In this document: piece after piece, positions 1 to 6,765 of the stretch
Layout of the letters: the number at the start of each line of letters is the position of its first letter
Numbering within the stretch: the first letter of the stretch is position 1
Source of the DNA: Anaerolineae bacterium
GTDB lineage: Bacteria > Chloroflexota > Anaerolineae > Epilineales > JAHCIE01
Direction of reading: 5' to 3'
Length of the DNA stretch: 10,185 bases
NCBI GenBank assembly: GCA_026129385.1
Contig: JAHCIE010000093.1
Span: 1 to 10,185, forward strand
Position numbers and translations under genes: made by a program
Notes under the pieces: generated by a model
Database searches by the model: none
What the model was told of the DNA's origin: nothing
What the model saw: only the letters and a program-made list of their open reading frames with translations

Positions 1-200
1 CGCCGGCTGAGGTGGTGGCTTTCTATCAAGACAAGCTGCCAGCCAGCGGTTGGCGCTTGCTTTCCGATGAAGGGTTTGCCTCGGCTGAGATCACCAGCCT
101 GGTCTTTCAGAAGGGCGATGACAAAATTGCCCTCAGCATCACCATTGACCAGGACAGCGGTCGCACCCAAATTCTGGTCTCGGCTGAAGCTGCGCCGTGA
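1..200 (+). CDS. C-terminal end of a hypothetical protein (5' end outside window)
   Basis: The frame is open from the left edge to a TGA at 198-200 and gives about 66 residues. The readable part has the pattern FYQDKLPASGWRLLSDEG, then a hydrophobic/charged strand (SLVFQKGDDKIALSITID) and a strand ending ILVSAEAAP. This alternation of a helix containing 'FY...LP..GW' followed by beta strands resembles the C-terminal domain of small secreted or lipoprotein-type hypothetical proteins seen in Chloroflexota, but I cannot name the family. The GTG at 12 is not a convincing start because the frame continues upstream. No signal peptide can be judged since the N-terminus is missing. Gene function is unknown. 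Confidence 0.7.
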   Translation, partial: PAEVVAFYQDKLPASGWRLLSDEGFASAEITSLVFQKGDDKIALSITIDQDSGRTQILVSAEAAP

Positions 201-230
201 AGCAAGGTTTTACCATCTGTTGCTGGCGAC

Positions 231-259
231 TTGCTAAAGTGACAGTTGCCTGGTAAAGT
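231..259 (+). promoter_or_regulatory. candidate sigma-70-like promoter upstream of leader ORF/aminotransferase
   Basis: TTGCTA (231-236) and TAAAGT (254-259) are separated by 17 bp, each matching 4 of 6 consensus bases. The predicted start of transcription near 266 would lie just before the AAAGGAGGT at 268-276. This is the best promoter-like pair I see between the preceding stop (200) and the aminotransferase, but two 4/6 matches occur by chance fairly often. Confidence 0.35.
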
Positions 260-280
260 ATTCGACAAAGGAGGTCGGTC

Positions 281-436
281 GTGCCAATGATGTCACCGCG
301 CCGCACCAAACATCGTGTCCCTCTTGGGTCCAACCGAAGTGAATTTCCGTTTACGGGCTGCCAGCCGTGGGCAGGGAACATTGGTCATAGAATCCATCAT
401 ATTTTTCGGCTTGAACAAAAGAGGAGAGACAAATGA
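281..436 (+). CDS. candidate 51-aa leader ORF, translationally coupled to aminotransferase
   Basis: A GTG at 281 lies 6 nt after a perfect GGAGG (270-274, within AAAGGAGGT). The frame runs 51 codons to a TGA at 434-436 that overlaps the ATG at 433 of the aminotransferase in the classic ATGA arrangement. In-frame ATGs at 287 and 290 are alternative starts. The peptide is basic (MPMMSPRRTKHRV... ending LEQKRRDK), has no membrane segment and matches nothing I recognise. Against a real protein: only about half of third codon positions are G or C, clearly less than in the neighbouring gene, so it may act as a leader for coupled translation or be chance. The excellent ribosome site is the main support; that site has no other gene to serve. 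Confidence 0.35.
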   Translation: MPMMSPRRTKHRVPLGSNRSEFPFTGCQPWAGNIGHRIHHIFRLEQKRRDK

Positions 437-1797
437 CAACGCAAACCGTACACCCCACAAGCACGTCCCCCAGCAATGGACATCAAACGCATGTGCTGCC
501 AGGCCCACATTCAGCCATGTTTGTCGCGCGCGACCACCTGGCGCTATCACCGTCGTATACTCGTTCGTATCCGTTTGTGATTGACCACGGTCGGGGCGCT
601 GAGGTGTGGGACGTAGACGGCAACCGCTTCCTGGATTTCACGGCGGGCGTGGCGGTGTGCGCCACGGGGCACAGCCACCCGAAGGTGGTCGAGGCGGTGC
701 AGCGGCAGGCTGAGCAGTTTATCCACATGGCGGGCACGGACTTTTATTACGAGCTGCAAGTACAATTGGCAGAGAAGCTGGCGGCGATCACGCCGGGCAA
801 TTTTCCCAAACGGGTCTTTTTCACCAATTCGGGCACCGAGTCCATCGAGGCCGCACTGAAGCTGGCGCGCTATCACACGGGGCGCTCGCGGCTCATGTCG
901 TTCATTGGCTCGTTCCACGGGCGGACGATGGGAGCGTTGGCCCTGACGGGTAGCAAGCCGATTCACCGTCGCGGCTTCGAGCCGCTGATGCCCGGCGTGA
1001 CCCACACGCCCTACGGCTATTGCTACCGTTGCCCTATCAACCTTGAATACCCGCGCTGCAACATTGCCTGTGTGGACTATATCGAGGATACACTGTTCCG
1101 CCGCCTGGTCCCGGCCGATGAGGTGGCCGCCATCTTTGTCGAGCCGGTACAGGGCGAGGGCGGCTACATCGTGCCTCCACCGGGCTGGCACGAGCGGCTA
1201 CGCGCCATCACCGCCAAGTACGGTATTCTGCTCGTCGCCGACGAGGTTCAGAGCGGTATGGGCCGTACGGGGATGTGGTGCGCCATCGATCAGTGGGGTG
1301 TCGTGCCGGACATCGTGTGCCTGGCGAAGGGCATCGCGTCGGGGCTGCCGTTGGGGGCTATCGTGGCGCGCGCCGATATCATGGACTGGGACTCAGGGTC
1401 GCATGCCAATACCTTTGGCGGTAACCCACTCGCGTGCGCGGCGGCGCTGGCGACCATCGAAGTCATCGAGACGGAGGGGCTGCTGGAGAACGCGGCGCGC
1501 ATGGGTGAGTTCTTCCTGGCCGGCCTGCGCGATATTCAGTCGCGCCACGAGGTGGTTGGCGATGTGCGCGGCGTCGGGCTGATGGTCGGAGCGGAGTTGA
1601 TTGACCCGGCGACGGGTGATCCGGATCCTGGGCAGCGCGATACTCGGGTGCAGAAGTGCTTCGAGCGCGGGCTGCTCGTGCTGGGTTGCGGCTTCAATAC
1701 GCTGCGGTTCATGCCCGCGCTGACTATCGACCAGCCGACGGCCGAGACCGGGCTACGACTTCTGGAGGCGGCTCTGGCCGACGCTATACGAGGATAG
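433..1797 (+). CDS. PLP-dependent class III aminotransferase (GABA/ornithine/acetylornithine group)
   Basis: An intact 454-residue protein, normal length for fold-type I class III aminotransferases. Visible landmarks: the substrate/cofactor region NSGTES at about 132-137 (phosphate-binding G134-T135), SFHGRT at 160-165 with the aromatic-His pair that stacks on PLP, VADEVQSG with the PLP-pyridine Asp at D270 and Q273, and the Schiff-base lysine K299 in CLAKGIASGLP, followed by NTFGGNPLACAAA. It transfers an amino group from an omega- or alpha-amino donor to a keto acid in the cytoplasm; the substrate cannot be fixed from sequence. A segment at 196-213 with four cysteines (C197, C200, C209, C213; YGYCYRCP...) resembles the archaeal branch that contains ornithine aminotransferase and broad-specificity amino-acid racemase of Pyrococcus, so racemase activity is possible. 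The ATG at 433 has a GAGGAG at 421-426. It stands alone downstream of the leader ORF and is followed by a hairpin. Confidence 0.93.
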   Translation: MTTQTVHPTSTSPSNGHQTHVLPGPHSAMFVARDHLALSPSYTRSYPFVIDHGRGAEVWDVDGNRFLDFTAGVAVCATGHSHPKVVEAVQRQAEQFIHMAGTDFYYELQVQLAEKLAAITPGNFPKRVFFTNSGTESIEAALKLARYHTGRSRLMSFIGSFHGRTMGALALTGSKPIHRRGFEPLMPGVTHTPYGYCYRCPINLEYPRCNIACVDYIEDTLFRRLVPADEVAAIFVEPVQGEGGYIVPPPGWHERLRAITAKYGILLVADEVQSGMGRTGMWCAIDQWGVVPDIVCLAKGIASGLPLGAIVARADIMDWDSGSHANTFGGNPLACAAALATIEVIETEGLLENAARMGEFFLAGLRDIQSRHEVVGDVRGVGLMVGAELIDPATGDPDPGQRDTRVQKCFERGLLVLGCGFNTLRFMPALTIDQPTAETGLRLLEAALADAIRG

Positions 1798-1800
1798 CCA

Positions 1801-1836
1801 GTCGCCCCCCCAAGAGCCAGGGGGTGTAAGAGCGAC
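1801..1836 (+). terminator. hairpin after aminotransferase
   Basis: Three bases after the stop codon a two-part stem can form: GTCGC (1801-1805) with GCGAC (1832-1836), and CCCCC (1807-1811) with GGGGG (1820-1824). Its position fits a transcription end for the aminotransferase. There is no T-tract after it, so it would not be a classic intrinsic terminator. Confidence 0.4.
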
Positions 1837-2009
1837 CACGGACGACCGCCCACCGATCATCGATAGTGCGCCACGTCGGCTGATGCAGCGGTGGTACGGG
1901 GGACACGACGCCACGAAGGTGCGCAGGGATGCGGCGGCAAGCCCGCTATGTGGCTTCGCGCCTGTGTGCCTTTGCGCGAATAGGAGGTCAGGCCGACTCG
2001 CGCCGTCCC
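1837..2009. other. intergenic stretch with an imperfect inverted repeat
   Basis: No coding signal is seen. CACGAAGGTGCGCAGG (1912-1927) and CCTGTGTGCCTTTGCG (1961-1976) are imperfect inverse copies (11 of 16 positions). The word CACGAAGG also appears inverted in the hairpin at 8216-8266, so it may be a recurring intergenic word in this genome. Confidence 0.4.
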
Positions 2010-2044
2010 GTGGTCGGTGGTCGGTGGTCGGTGGTTAGTGGTCG
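2010..2044. repeat. heptamer tandem repeat GTGGTCG, 5 units
   Basis: Five adjacent 7-nt units: GTGGTCG at 2010, 2017 and 2024, GTGGTTA at 2031, and GTGGTCG at 2038. It lies in the intergenic region just upstream of the broken lipB. The same 7-nt period with a GTR-start recurs at 2724-2779 and 6701-6728. Confidence 0.9.
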
Positions 2045-2085
2045 CTTGAAAGGTGAGACGGTGAGCGGAACCAGCGACAGGGCGG

Positions 2086-2667
2086 GTGTGGGTGGTGAAC
2101 CTGGGGACGGAGCCGTATGGACCGCGTAACGAGTTGCAGCGGCGGCTGGTCGCGCGAAGCAGTCGGTTGGCCGCAGGATGTGCTGCTGCTGCTAGAGCAC
2201 GAGCCGGGTGTACACCCTGGCGGCAGAGTCAGGCGGAGGACATCCTGTCCTTGGCCGAGTTCCTGGCCGAGCAGGGGATCCCGCTGGTTCCGTCGAGCGT
2301 GGCGGCAAAGTGACCTATCACGGCCCCGCCGATCGTGGGTTATCCCATCCTGACCTGAGAGGCTACCGCACCGGGAGGTGAAGTGGTTCTACCGCCAGCT
2401 GGCCGACGTGATCATCCGTACCCTGGCCGACTTTGACGTAGTAGGAACGTACGACGACTCGTTCCCGGGGTGTGGGTGGGGCAAGAAGATTTGCGCCTCG
2501 ACCGCCATCAGCCGCTGGGTTCTACCACGGCTGGGCGCTCAACATCGAGCCAGACATGGCGCATTGGGGTTGGATCGTGCCGTGCGGGCTGCGCTGATAA
2601 GGAGGTGACGAGCTTGCGGGCAGAGCTGGGGATTGCCCTGCCAGGCGATGACATCCGCGCCGCCTGA
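2086..2667 (+). pseudogene. lipB: lipB, octanoyl-[acyl-carrier]:protein octanoyltransferase, broken by about 11 frameshifts
   Basis: LipB moves octanoate from acyl carrier protein to the lipoyl domains of 2-oxoacid dehydrogenases or the glycine cleavage H protein. Read across all three frames, the family is unmistakable: VVNLGTEPYGPRNELQRRLV (from 2086), WPQDVLLLLEHEPG (from 2168), VYTL (2209), RQSQAEDIL...EFLAEQGIPLVP (about 2221-2292), ERGGKVTYHGP (2295-2327), IVGYPIL (2331-2351), VKWFYRQLADVIIRTLADFD...SFPG (2378-2470), VWVGQ, KICA, ISRWV, YHGWALNIEPDMAHWGWIVP (from 2522), then CGLR and DKEVTSLRAELG to a TGA at 2665. The substrate-loop GGKVTYHGP, the conserved Lys of KICA and the catalytic Cys of VPCGL are all present. 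Total span, about 194 codons, is slightly short of normal (about 210-230). Neighbouring pieces join by one- or two-base gains or losses, often in runs of G or A; no substitution-type stop is needed. Either a decayed gene or, more likely, sequence error. The start is uncertain: no strong ribosome site precedes 2086. Confidence 0.88.
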
Positions 2668-2723
2668 CGCGGCATTTTGGGGCGGTGTTTGGGCGGCGGA
2701 TGGTGGAGCGGGAAATTGGGGAC

Positions 2724-2779
2724 GTGGAGCGTGGAGCGTGGAGCGTAGGGCGTAGAGCGTAGAGCGTGGAGCGTAGAGC
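2724..2779. repeat. heptamer tandem repeat GTGGAGC/GTAGAGC, 8 units
   Basis: Eight adjacent 7-nt units: three GTGGAGC (2724, 2731, 2738), GTAGGGC (2745), two GTAGAGC (2752, 2759), GTGGAGC (2766) and GTAGAGC (2773). It lies between the convergent ends of lipB and xpt. Another heptamer pair, TTGGTCT/TTGGTCC, follows at 2814-2827. There are no spacers, so it is not a CRISPR array. Confidence 0.92.
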
Positions 2780-2835
2780 GGGGACGAGGGCGACCATGAC
2801 CAAGAGGCATTCATTGGTCTTTGGTCCTTCGTCGT

Positions 2836-3452
2836 TATCACCGCCGACGAAGTGGATGCCGCTCGTCCATGTGATGTGATATCGACCAGGCTCGATAGGC
2901 ACGCCCAACGCGGTGAGGCGCTGACGACCATCCCTCGAAGCTCTTCTCGACGACGCAGCCGATGCCGAGCAGGGTCGCACCTGCCTGCCCACGATGTCGG
3001 CCAGGGCTTTCGGGTGGTCTGGCCGAGGCGAGGAAATCGTCGATGACGATGATGCGGTCGGTGGGGCCGAGGTACTCCGGCGAGACCAGGAGCAAGGTCT
3101 CGCCACCCTTGGTGCGCGACGGGACGTGACGCTCGAAGGTGTCGGGGGGCAGCGTGACCGAGCGGGTCTTGCGGGCGAAGACGACGGGCACGTCCAGGGC
3201 GACGCCGGCCTGGAGTGCGGGAGCGATGCCACTTATCTCGGCGGTGAGAACCTTGGTAGGGCGCAGATAGCCGAAGCGGCGGGCGAATTCGCGGCCCACG
3301 AGGGCCATGAGCGCCGGGTCGACCTGGTGGTTGATGAAGGAGTCGACCTTGAGGATGCCACCGGGCAGGACTTTGCCGTCGCGTCGGATGCGATCGCGCA
3401 GGGGGGCGAGGTCGGTGGAGGCGTCGGCGGGGGCAGGGCTTTGGACAGACAT
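2836..3452 (-). pseudogene. xpt: xpt, xanthine phosphoribosyltransferase, 3' third broken by about 7 frameshifts
   Basis: Xpt joins xanthine (and guanine in some forms) to PRPP, salvaging purines to XMP in the cytoplasm. The first ~140 residues are intact and match the family in order: LKVDSFINHQVDPALM near residue 33, TAEISGIAPALQAGVALDVPVVFARK around 75-100, and the PRPP loop VIDDFLAS at about 136. Beyond + position 3045 the family continues only by switching frames: GQTTRK, KALADIVG, QAGATLLGIGCVVEKSFEG, GRQRLTALGVPIE, SLVDITS, MDER, GIHFVGGD. Three of the joints are a missing base in a short G or C run. A TGATAA at 2841-2836 (minus strand) is a likely true end if the frame is restored. 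The ATG at 3452 is chosen because AAGGGAGA precedes it by a few bases; a TTG at 3467 is the alternative. It lies about 180 bp downstream of ggt, with the phased repeats at 3561-3599 between them. Confidence 0.88.
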
Positions 3453-3560
3453 GGCGTCTCCCTTCAAGTTCAGCGGACGGTTGCCTGGGGCAGACCGCCG
3501 GAAGGTTCACGATGTCTGCAGGGTTTCAGTGTGATATGTGGATATTTCGCTGACCAGGGG

Positions 3561-3599
3561 GTGGGAAAACGTGGGTAATCGTGGGAAAGGTGGGTTTGA
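3561..3599. repeat. four decamer-spaced direct repeats GTGGGWAA upstream of xpt
   Basis: GTGGGAAAAC (3561), GTGGGTAATC (3571), GTGGGAAAG (3581) and GTGGGTTTGA (3590) begin at intervals of 10, 10 and 9 bases, about one helical turn. They fall in the 182-bp gap between the end of ggt (3635) and the start of xpt (3452); on the xpt strand they read TTTCCCAC-like. Helically phased direct repeats in an upstream region are a usual form of binding site for a DNA-binding protein, but none is identified here. Confidence 0.6.
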
Positions 3600-3634
3600 A
3601 TCCTCTCGAACAAGCGTTCTGAGTGGTGAACGAT

Positions 3635-5262
3635 TCACAACTGTGCGCTCGACAGGGGCATACCCGCGCCGCCGGGGTCAGCTGCGCCGTGCCAGCCACC
3701 GGTTTCGGGGTCGCGGACGGCAACGTGGACGAGACCGAAGCTGCCATAGCTATACGGCTCGCGGTAGACGGTGTGGCCCATATTTTGCAGGGCGCGCACG
3801 GTCGCCAGCGGGTGGCGCGCCTGGAGGTCGATGACGTGACTCTGCGAGTCGAAGCGCGGCGCGGCCACAGCCTCGGTGGGCGTCATGCCGAAGTCGATCA
3901 GGTTGAGCAAGACTTGCAGGACGCCGGTGATGATCTGAGTGCCGCCGGGCGCGCCGATGACGATGGCGGGCTGACCATCGCGGTAGACGATGGTGGGCGA
4001 GATGCCGCTGAGGCGGGCCTTACCGACGGCCAGCGAGTTGGGCAGGCCCGGTACAGGGTGGAAACAGTTCATGGTGTTGTTGAGCTGGAAGCCGAGGCCG
4101 TCCACCACGACGCCAATTACTCGCGCCCAGGCTGTGAGTCAGGCTGACGCAGTTGCCCGCCCGGGTCGACGATGGTAATGTGGGTGGTGTCCTTGTGCTC
4201 GGCCGGTTGCCAGCGGGGGGATGGAACCGCTCGCCTGTGGCGAGGCGGGCGGCGGCGGCGGCGGCGTAGACGTGGTCGGTAATGGTGGGCGAATGACAGT
4301 GAAGAGGGGGTCGCCCAGGCGCGTGGTCCAGTCGGCGAAGGCCCACTGCATCGTGCGCGCCACGAGGTCTATACGCGGACTGTTGTGGCCGAGGCTGACC
4401 AGGTCGAAGTGCTCGGCGGCATGGAGCATCTGGATGAGTCGCGCCGCCGTCGGGTAGGGGTCAGATTGGACGGTCAGGCCTCGGTAGTGGCCGACGGCCG
4501 GGGCAGGGCGCGGACGCGCGGCAGGCGGCCAGGTCGTCGGGGGCATATAACCGCCGTGGTCTGGCGATGGCCTGGCCTAACGGTCGGCCCAGCGCGCCGC
4601 TGTAGAAGTTCTGCGGCCCCTGTTCGCGCCCACGGCCACGGGCGTAAGTCCGTCTGGACGAGCTTCTCGCCCAGTTGGAGCGGCGTGAAGCCGTCGCGGG
4701 TGAAGATACGCTGCGCGGCCAGGGTGTGGGTGATGCGCCAGACCGGGAAGGCAAAGCCCGGCGTGCCGGGCCGCCGCCAGCGGTCGGTCAGCGTTGGGGT
4801 GAGGGTGAGGCCGTCCTCGGCGAGGCGGGCGGCCGGCTCGACCAGGTTACCCCACGGTTGACTGCCCCAGCGGCGGTGGGCCTCGGCCAGGCCCGCGACG
4901 GTGCCCGGTGTGGCGACGGATTGCCAGCCGACGTCGTTTTCGTAGCCCGCCAGGCGAAAGCCGTAGCCGACGCGGTACTCCTCGCGCAGGAGATGTTGCC
5001 ACATATCTTCGCGGATGAGGGAACCGGCCGTGCCGGGGAATTGCAGGGTTGTGTGGCGGCCGGTCGCGGCGTCGTAGTGCTGCAACGCGCCGAAGCCGCC
5101 GATGCCGCACATCTGGGGGTCGGCGACGCCCTGGACCAGAGCGGCGGCCACGGCGGCATCCACGGCGTTGCCGCCCTCGGCGAGGACGGTCGCACCGACT
5201 TCAACGGCCAGCGGCTGCGGGGCGACTACGAGATCGGGCCAGGGGGGGGGCATGGTTCTCAC
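3635..5262 (-). pseudogene. ggt: ggt, gamma-glutamyltranspeptidase family, broken in its middle by about 9 frameshifts
   Basis: Gamma-glutamyltranspeptidases cleave or transfer gamma-glutamyl groups from glutathione and related compounds after self-cleavage at a Thr. The first ~205 residues (5262 to about 4650) are one frame: LAVEVGATVLAEGGNAVDAA VAAALVQGVADP, GIGGFG, and SVATPGTVAGLAEAH. From about 4650 to 4100 the family continues through alternating frames: NFYSGALG, HGGYMPP, DDLAACRA, YRGLTVQSDPYPTAARLIQM, ARTMQWAFADWTTRLGDPLF, TITDHVYAA, then the processing/catalytic site DTTHITIVDPGG (first Thr codon 4188-4186), NCVSLTHSLGASN. The last 157 residues (4108-3635) are again one frame: DGLGFQLNNTMNCF, GAPGGTQIITGVLQVLLN. 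Total span, about 540 codons, is normal. The GTG at 5262 overlaps the upstream stop (GTGA); an ATG at 5253 is the alternative. No signal peptide is visible, so this is probably a cytoplasmic family member. Damage is by indels only. Confidence 0.9.
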
Positions 5263-6653
5263 TTGAGGATGTAGTAGGTGGCCCGCTTCTCGCCGATCTT
5301 CAGGAGCAGGTTCTTGTCCACCAGGTCGGCCAGGTCGCGGCGAATCGTCTCGGCGCTCACGTCGGGGGCGAACTCCTGCAAGTCGCGGTTAGTGACGCGC
5401 CCATTGTGGGCGGCGACGTCCAGGGCGTGAGCCTGGCGCTCGTTGAGGCCACCCTGGGTAAGCTGGCCTAGCCGTACCGGGGAGCGTTCCACGGGGGACA
5501 GCCGCTCGCCGTGGCCGACCAGCACGACCTGGAAGCCATTGGCCGTCTCGCGGAACACGGGTGGAGGCAGCCCGGCGTCGGCCATGAGGCGGCGCATGCG
5601 GTCGATGCCGTAGCCGAGACGCTCAATGTAGCCCAGGTCGGACAGTACCTGAACAATGGCCTCGTTGCGAGAGAAGCGTTCGTCCTCCAGGTTGTCCACG
5701 GTGACAGGCCCCGGCAGGCGGCCGGGCGAAGTGATTTCGATGCGGTCGGCGAACATGAAGACCCGGGTTTCCTGGCCGCGGATACTGTAGTCGCGGTGGG
5801 CGACGGCGTTGACCAGGGCCTCGCGGACAGCCTCGCGAGGGTACTCGGTACGCTCCTCGCGGGCCAGGCCGGTGAGCTTAGCCCCGACGCGCATGTTGTT
5901 TACGACGAAGGCCTCGGCGCGCAGAATCTGCTCTGGTAAGGTGTCGCGGATATCCTCGCGCAGGTAGGTGTCGCTCTGTTCCGTGCCTGCATAGCGCACG
6001 ACGATAACCTCGCTGCCAGGGACGAAAGCTTGCGGGTCTCTACCAAACAGGAGGATGCCGGCGTGGGTAGGCTGGCCGTCGGCGGTCAGGCAGCGGCGCT
6101 GGCGCAGGAGCGTATCGACGCCCAGGGCCGCGCCCGCGTCGATGGCGTCGAGGTAACGCTGCACTTTCTCGTCGCTGAGGTCGGTGCGGACGGCCAGGCG
6201 CGCCGGCTCAGCCTCGAAGCTGACCTCGCCCCGCTCGACGAGCAGCCGCCGCAGCTCCGAGGTGGTCAGCAGGCGGTTGCTGCGCCCATCGCGTCGATAG
6301 TAGCGGCCCCTGGCGCTGTAGACGTGGGGCAGGCCTTCGGGGACGCTGACGATCAGCAGGGCCTCACCGTTACGCTCGACGATACGGGGCATCGGGATGA
6401 CCAGCGGCGGATCGATATCTAGGGCGGCTTCGAGGGCCTGGTTGAAGACGAGTTGCACATCGTCGAGGCCGATGATCGCCTGGCCCTTCTCATCCATACC
6501 GATGACGACCGCGCCGCCGTCGGCGTTGGCCAGGGCGGTCAGGGTCTCGGCCAAACGTGTCGGGGCGATGCCGGGACGGGCGAAGACGGCACGGCTGGAT
6601 GGCCCTTCGCGCAGGAGGGCGGCAAGATCGGCGGCTGGCTGCGTACGGCTCAT
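5259..6653 (-). CDS. AlbA_2 / HATPase / winged-helix regulator (COG2865 type)
   Basis: A 464-residue protein with three recognisable parts. Residues ~12-140 form an AlbA_2 (Schlafen-type, formerly divergent AAA_4) domain with the motif LTALANADGGAVVIGMDEKG (39-58) and YYRRDGRSNRLLTTSEL. Residues ~270-370 form a GHKL-like ATPase module with the N-box EALVNAVAHRDY (E278, N282, H286) and DRIEITSPGRLPG. Residues ~405-464 form a DeoR-like winged helix (TNRDLQEFAPDVSAETIRRD LADLVDKNLL). Such proteins are annotated as putative transcriptional regulators or 'RecG-like' (without helicase motifs, absent here too); the biochemical role is poorly known. The ATG at 6653 is chosen because the longer frame to 6752 runs through an intergenic heptamer repeat. 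There is no Shine-Dalgarno, but a -35/-10 pair ends 6 nt before the ATG. Its stop overlaps the ggt start by 4 nt, so it is probably co-transcribed with ggt. Confidence 0.88.
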   Translation of the reverse strand: MSRTQPAADLAALLREGPSSRAVFARPGIAPTRLAETLTALANADGGAVVIGMDEKGQAIIGLDDVQLVFNQALEAALDIDPPLVIPMPRIVERNGEALLIVSVPEGLPHVYSARGRYYRRDGRSNRLLTTSELRRLLVERGEVSFEAEPARLAVRTDLSDEKVQRYLDAIDAGAALGVDTLLRQRRCLTADGQPTHAGILLFGRDPQAFVPGSEVIVVRYAGTEQSDTYLREDIRDTLPEQILRAEAFVVNNMRVGAKLTGLAREERTEYPREAVREALVNAVAHRDYSIRGQETRVFMFADRIEITSPGRLPGPVTVDNLEDERFSRNEAIVQVLSDLGYIERLGYGIDRMRRLMADAGLPPPVFRETANGFQVVLVGHGERLSPVERSPVRLGQLTQGGLNERQAHALDVAAHNGRVTNRDLQEFAPDVSAETIRRDLADLVDKNLLLKIGEKRATYYILK

Positions 6654-6659
6654 GGCTGT

Positions 6660-6688
6660 AGGATACCCGCATTGCGCGGCAGGGGCAA
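6660..6688 (-). promoter_or_regulatory. candidate promoter giving a leaderless transcript of the AlbA_2 regulator
   Basis: On the minus strand TTGCCC (6688-6683) and TATCCT (6665-6660) are 17 bp apart, each 4 of 6 to consensus. Six bases separate the -10 from the ATG at 6653, which puts the transcript start at or next to the start codon. The lack of a ribosome binding site before this ATG is consistent with that. Confidence 0.4.
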
Positions 6689-6700
6689 GTGAAGCGACAC

Positions 6701-6763
6701 GTGGGGCGTGAGGCGTGAACCGTGACCACGATGGCCTCTTCTCGCGCTTCACGTTTCACGCGC
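6701..6763. repeat. heptamer units and 13-bp inverted repeat
   Basis: Four 7-nt units on the plus strand: GTGGGGC (6701), GTGAGGC (6708), GTGAACC (6715) and GTGACCA (6722). Two related units lie inverted at 6747-6760 (minus strand GTGAAAC, GTGAAGC). As a result GCGTGAACCGTGA (6713-6725) is an inverted copy, one mismatch, of TCACGTTTCACGC (6749-6761), with a 23-nt loop. It lies upstream of the AlbA_2 gene and downstream of the SH3-like gene. Confidence 0.75.
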
Positions 6764-6765
6764 AC

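Noticed and set aside
547..1191. 214-codon open frame opposite the aminotransferase
   Set aside because: Antisense shadow of a conserved gene; composition Arg/Ala/Val-rich without recognisable motifs.
2724..2779. CRISPR-like short repeats
   Set aside because: Units are 7 nt, contiguous, without spacers, and no cas genes are present.
3537..3545. DnaA-box-like TGTGGATAT suggesting an origin
   Set aside because: A single near match, no AT-rich unwinding region and no dnaA/dnaN neighbours.
2994..3578. 194-codon plus-strand frame opposite xpt
   Set aside because: Shadow of xpt; Gly/Asp/Arg-rich low-complexity translation and no ribosome site.
3453..3634. Purine riboswitch upstream of xpt, as in Bacillus
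   Set aside because: I find neither the conserved core sequences nor the three-stem arrangement in this gap.
5259..6653. Schlafen/AlbA_2 domain as sign of an antiphage defence system
   Set aside because: The architecture is the common AlbA_2-HATPase-winged helix regulator and its neighbours are metabolic; no nuclease, toxin or phage genes nearby.
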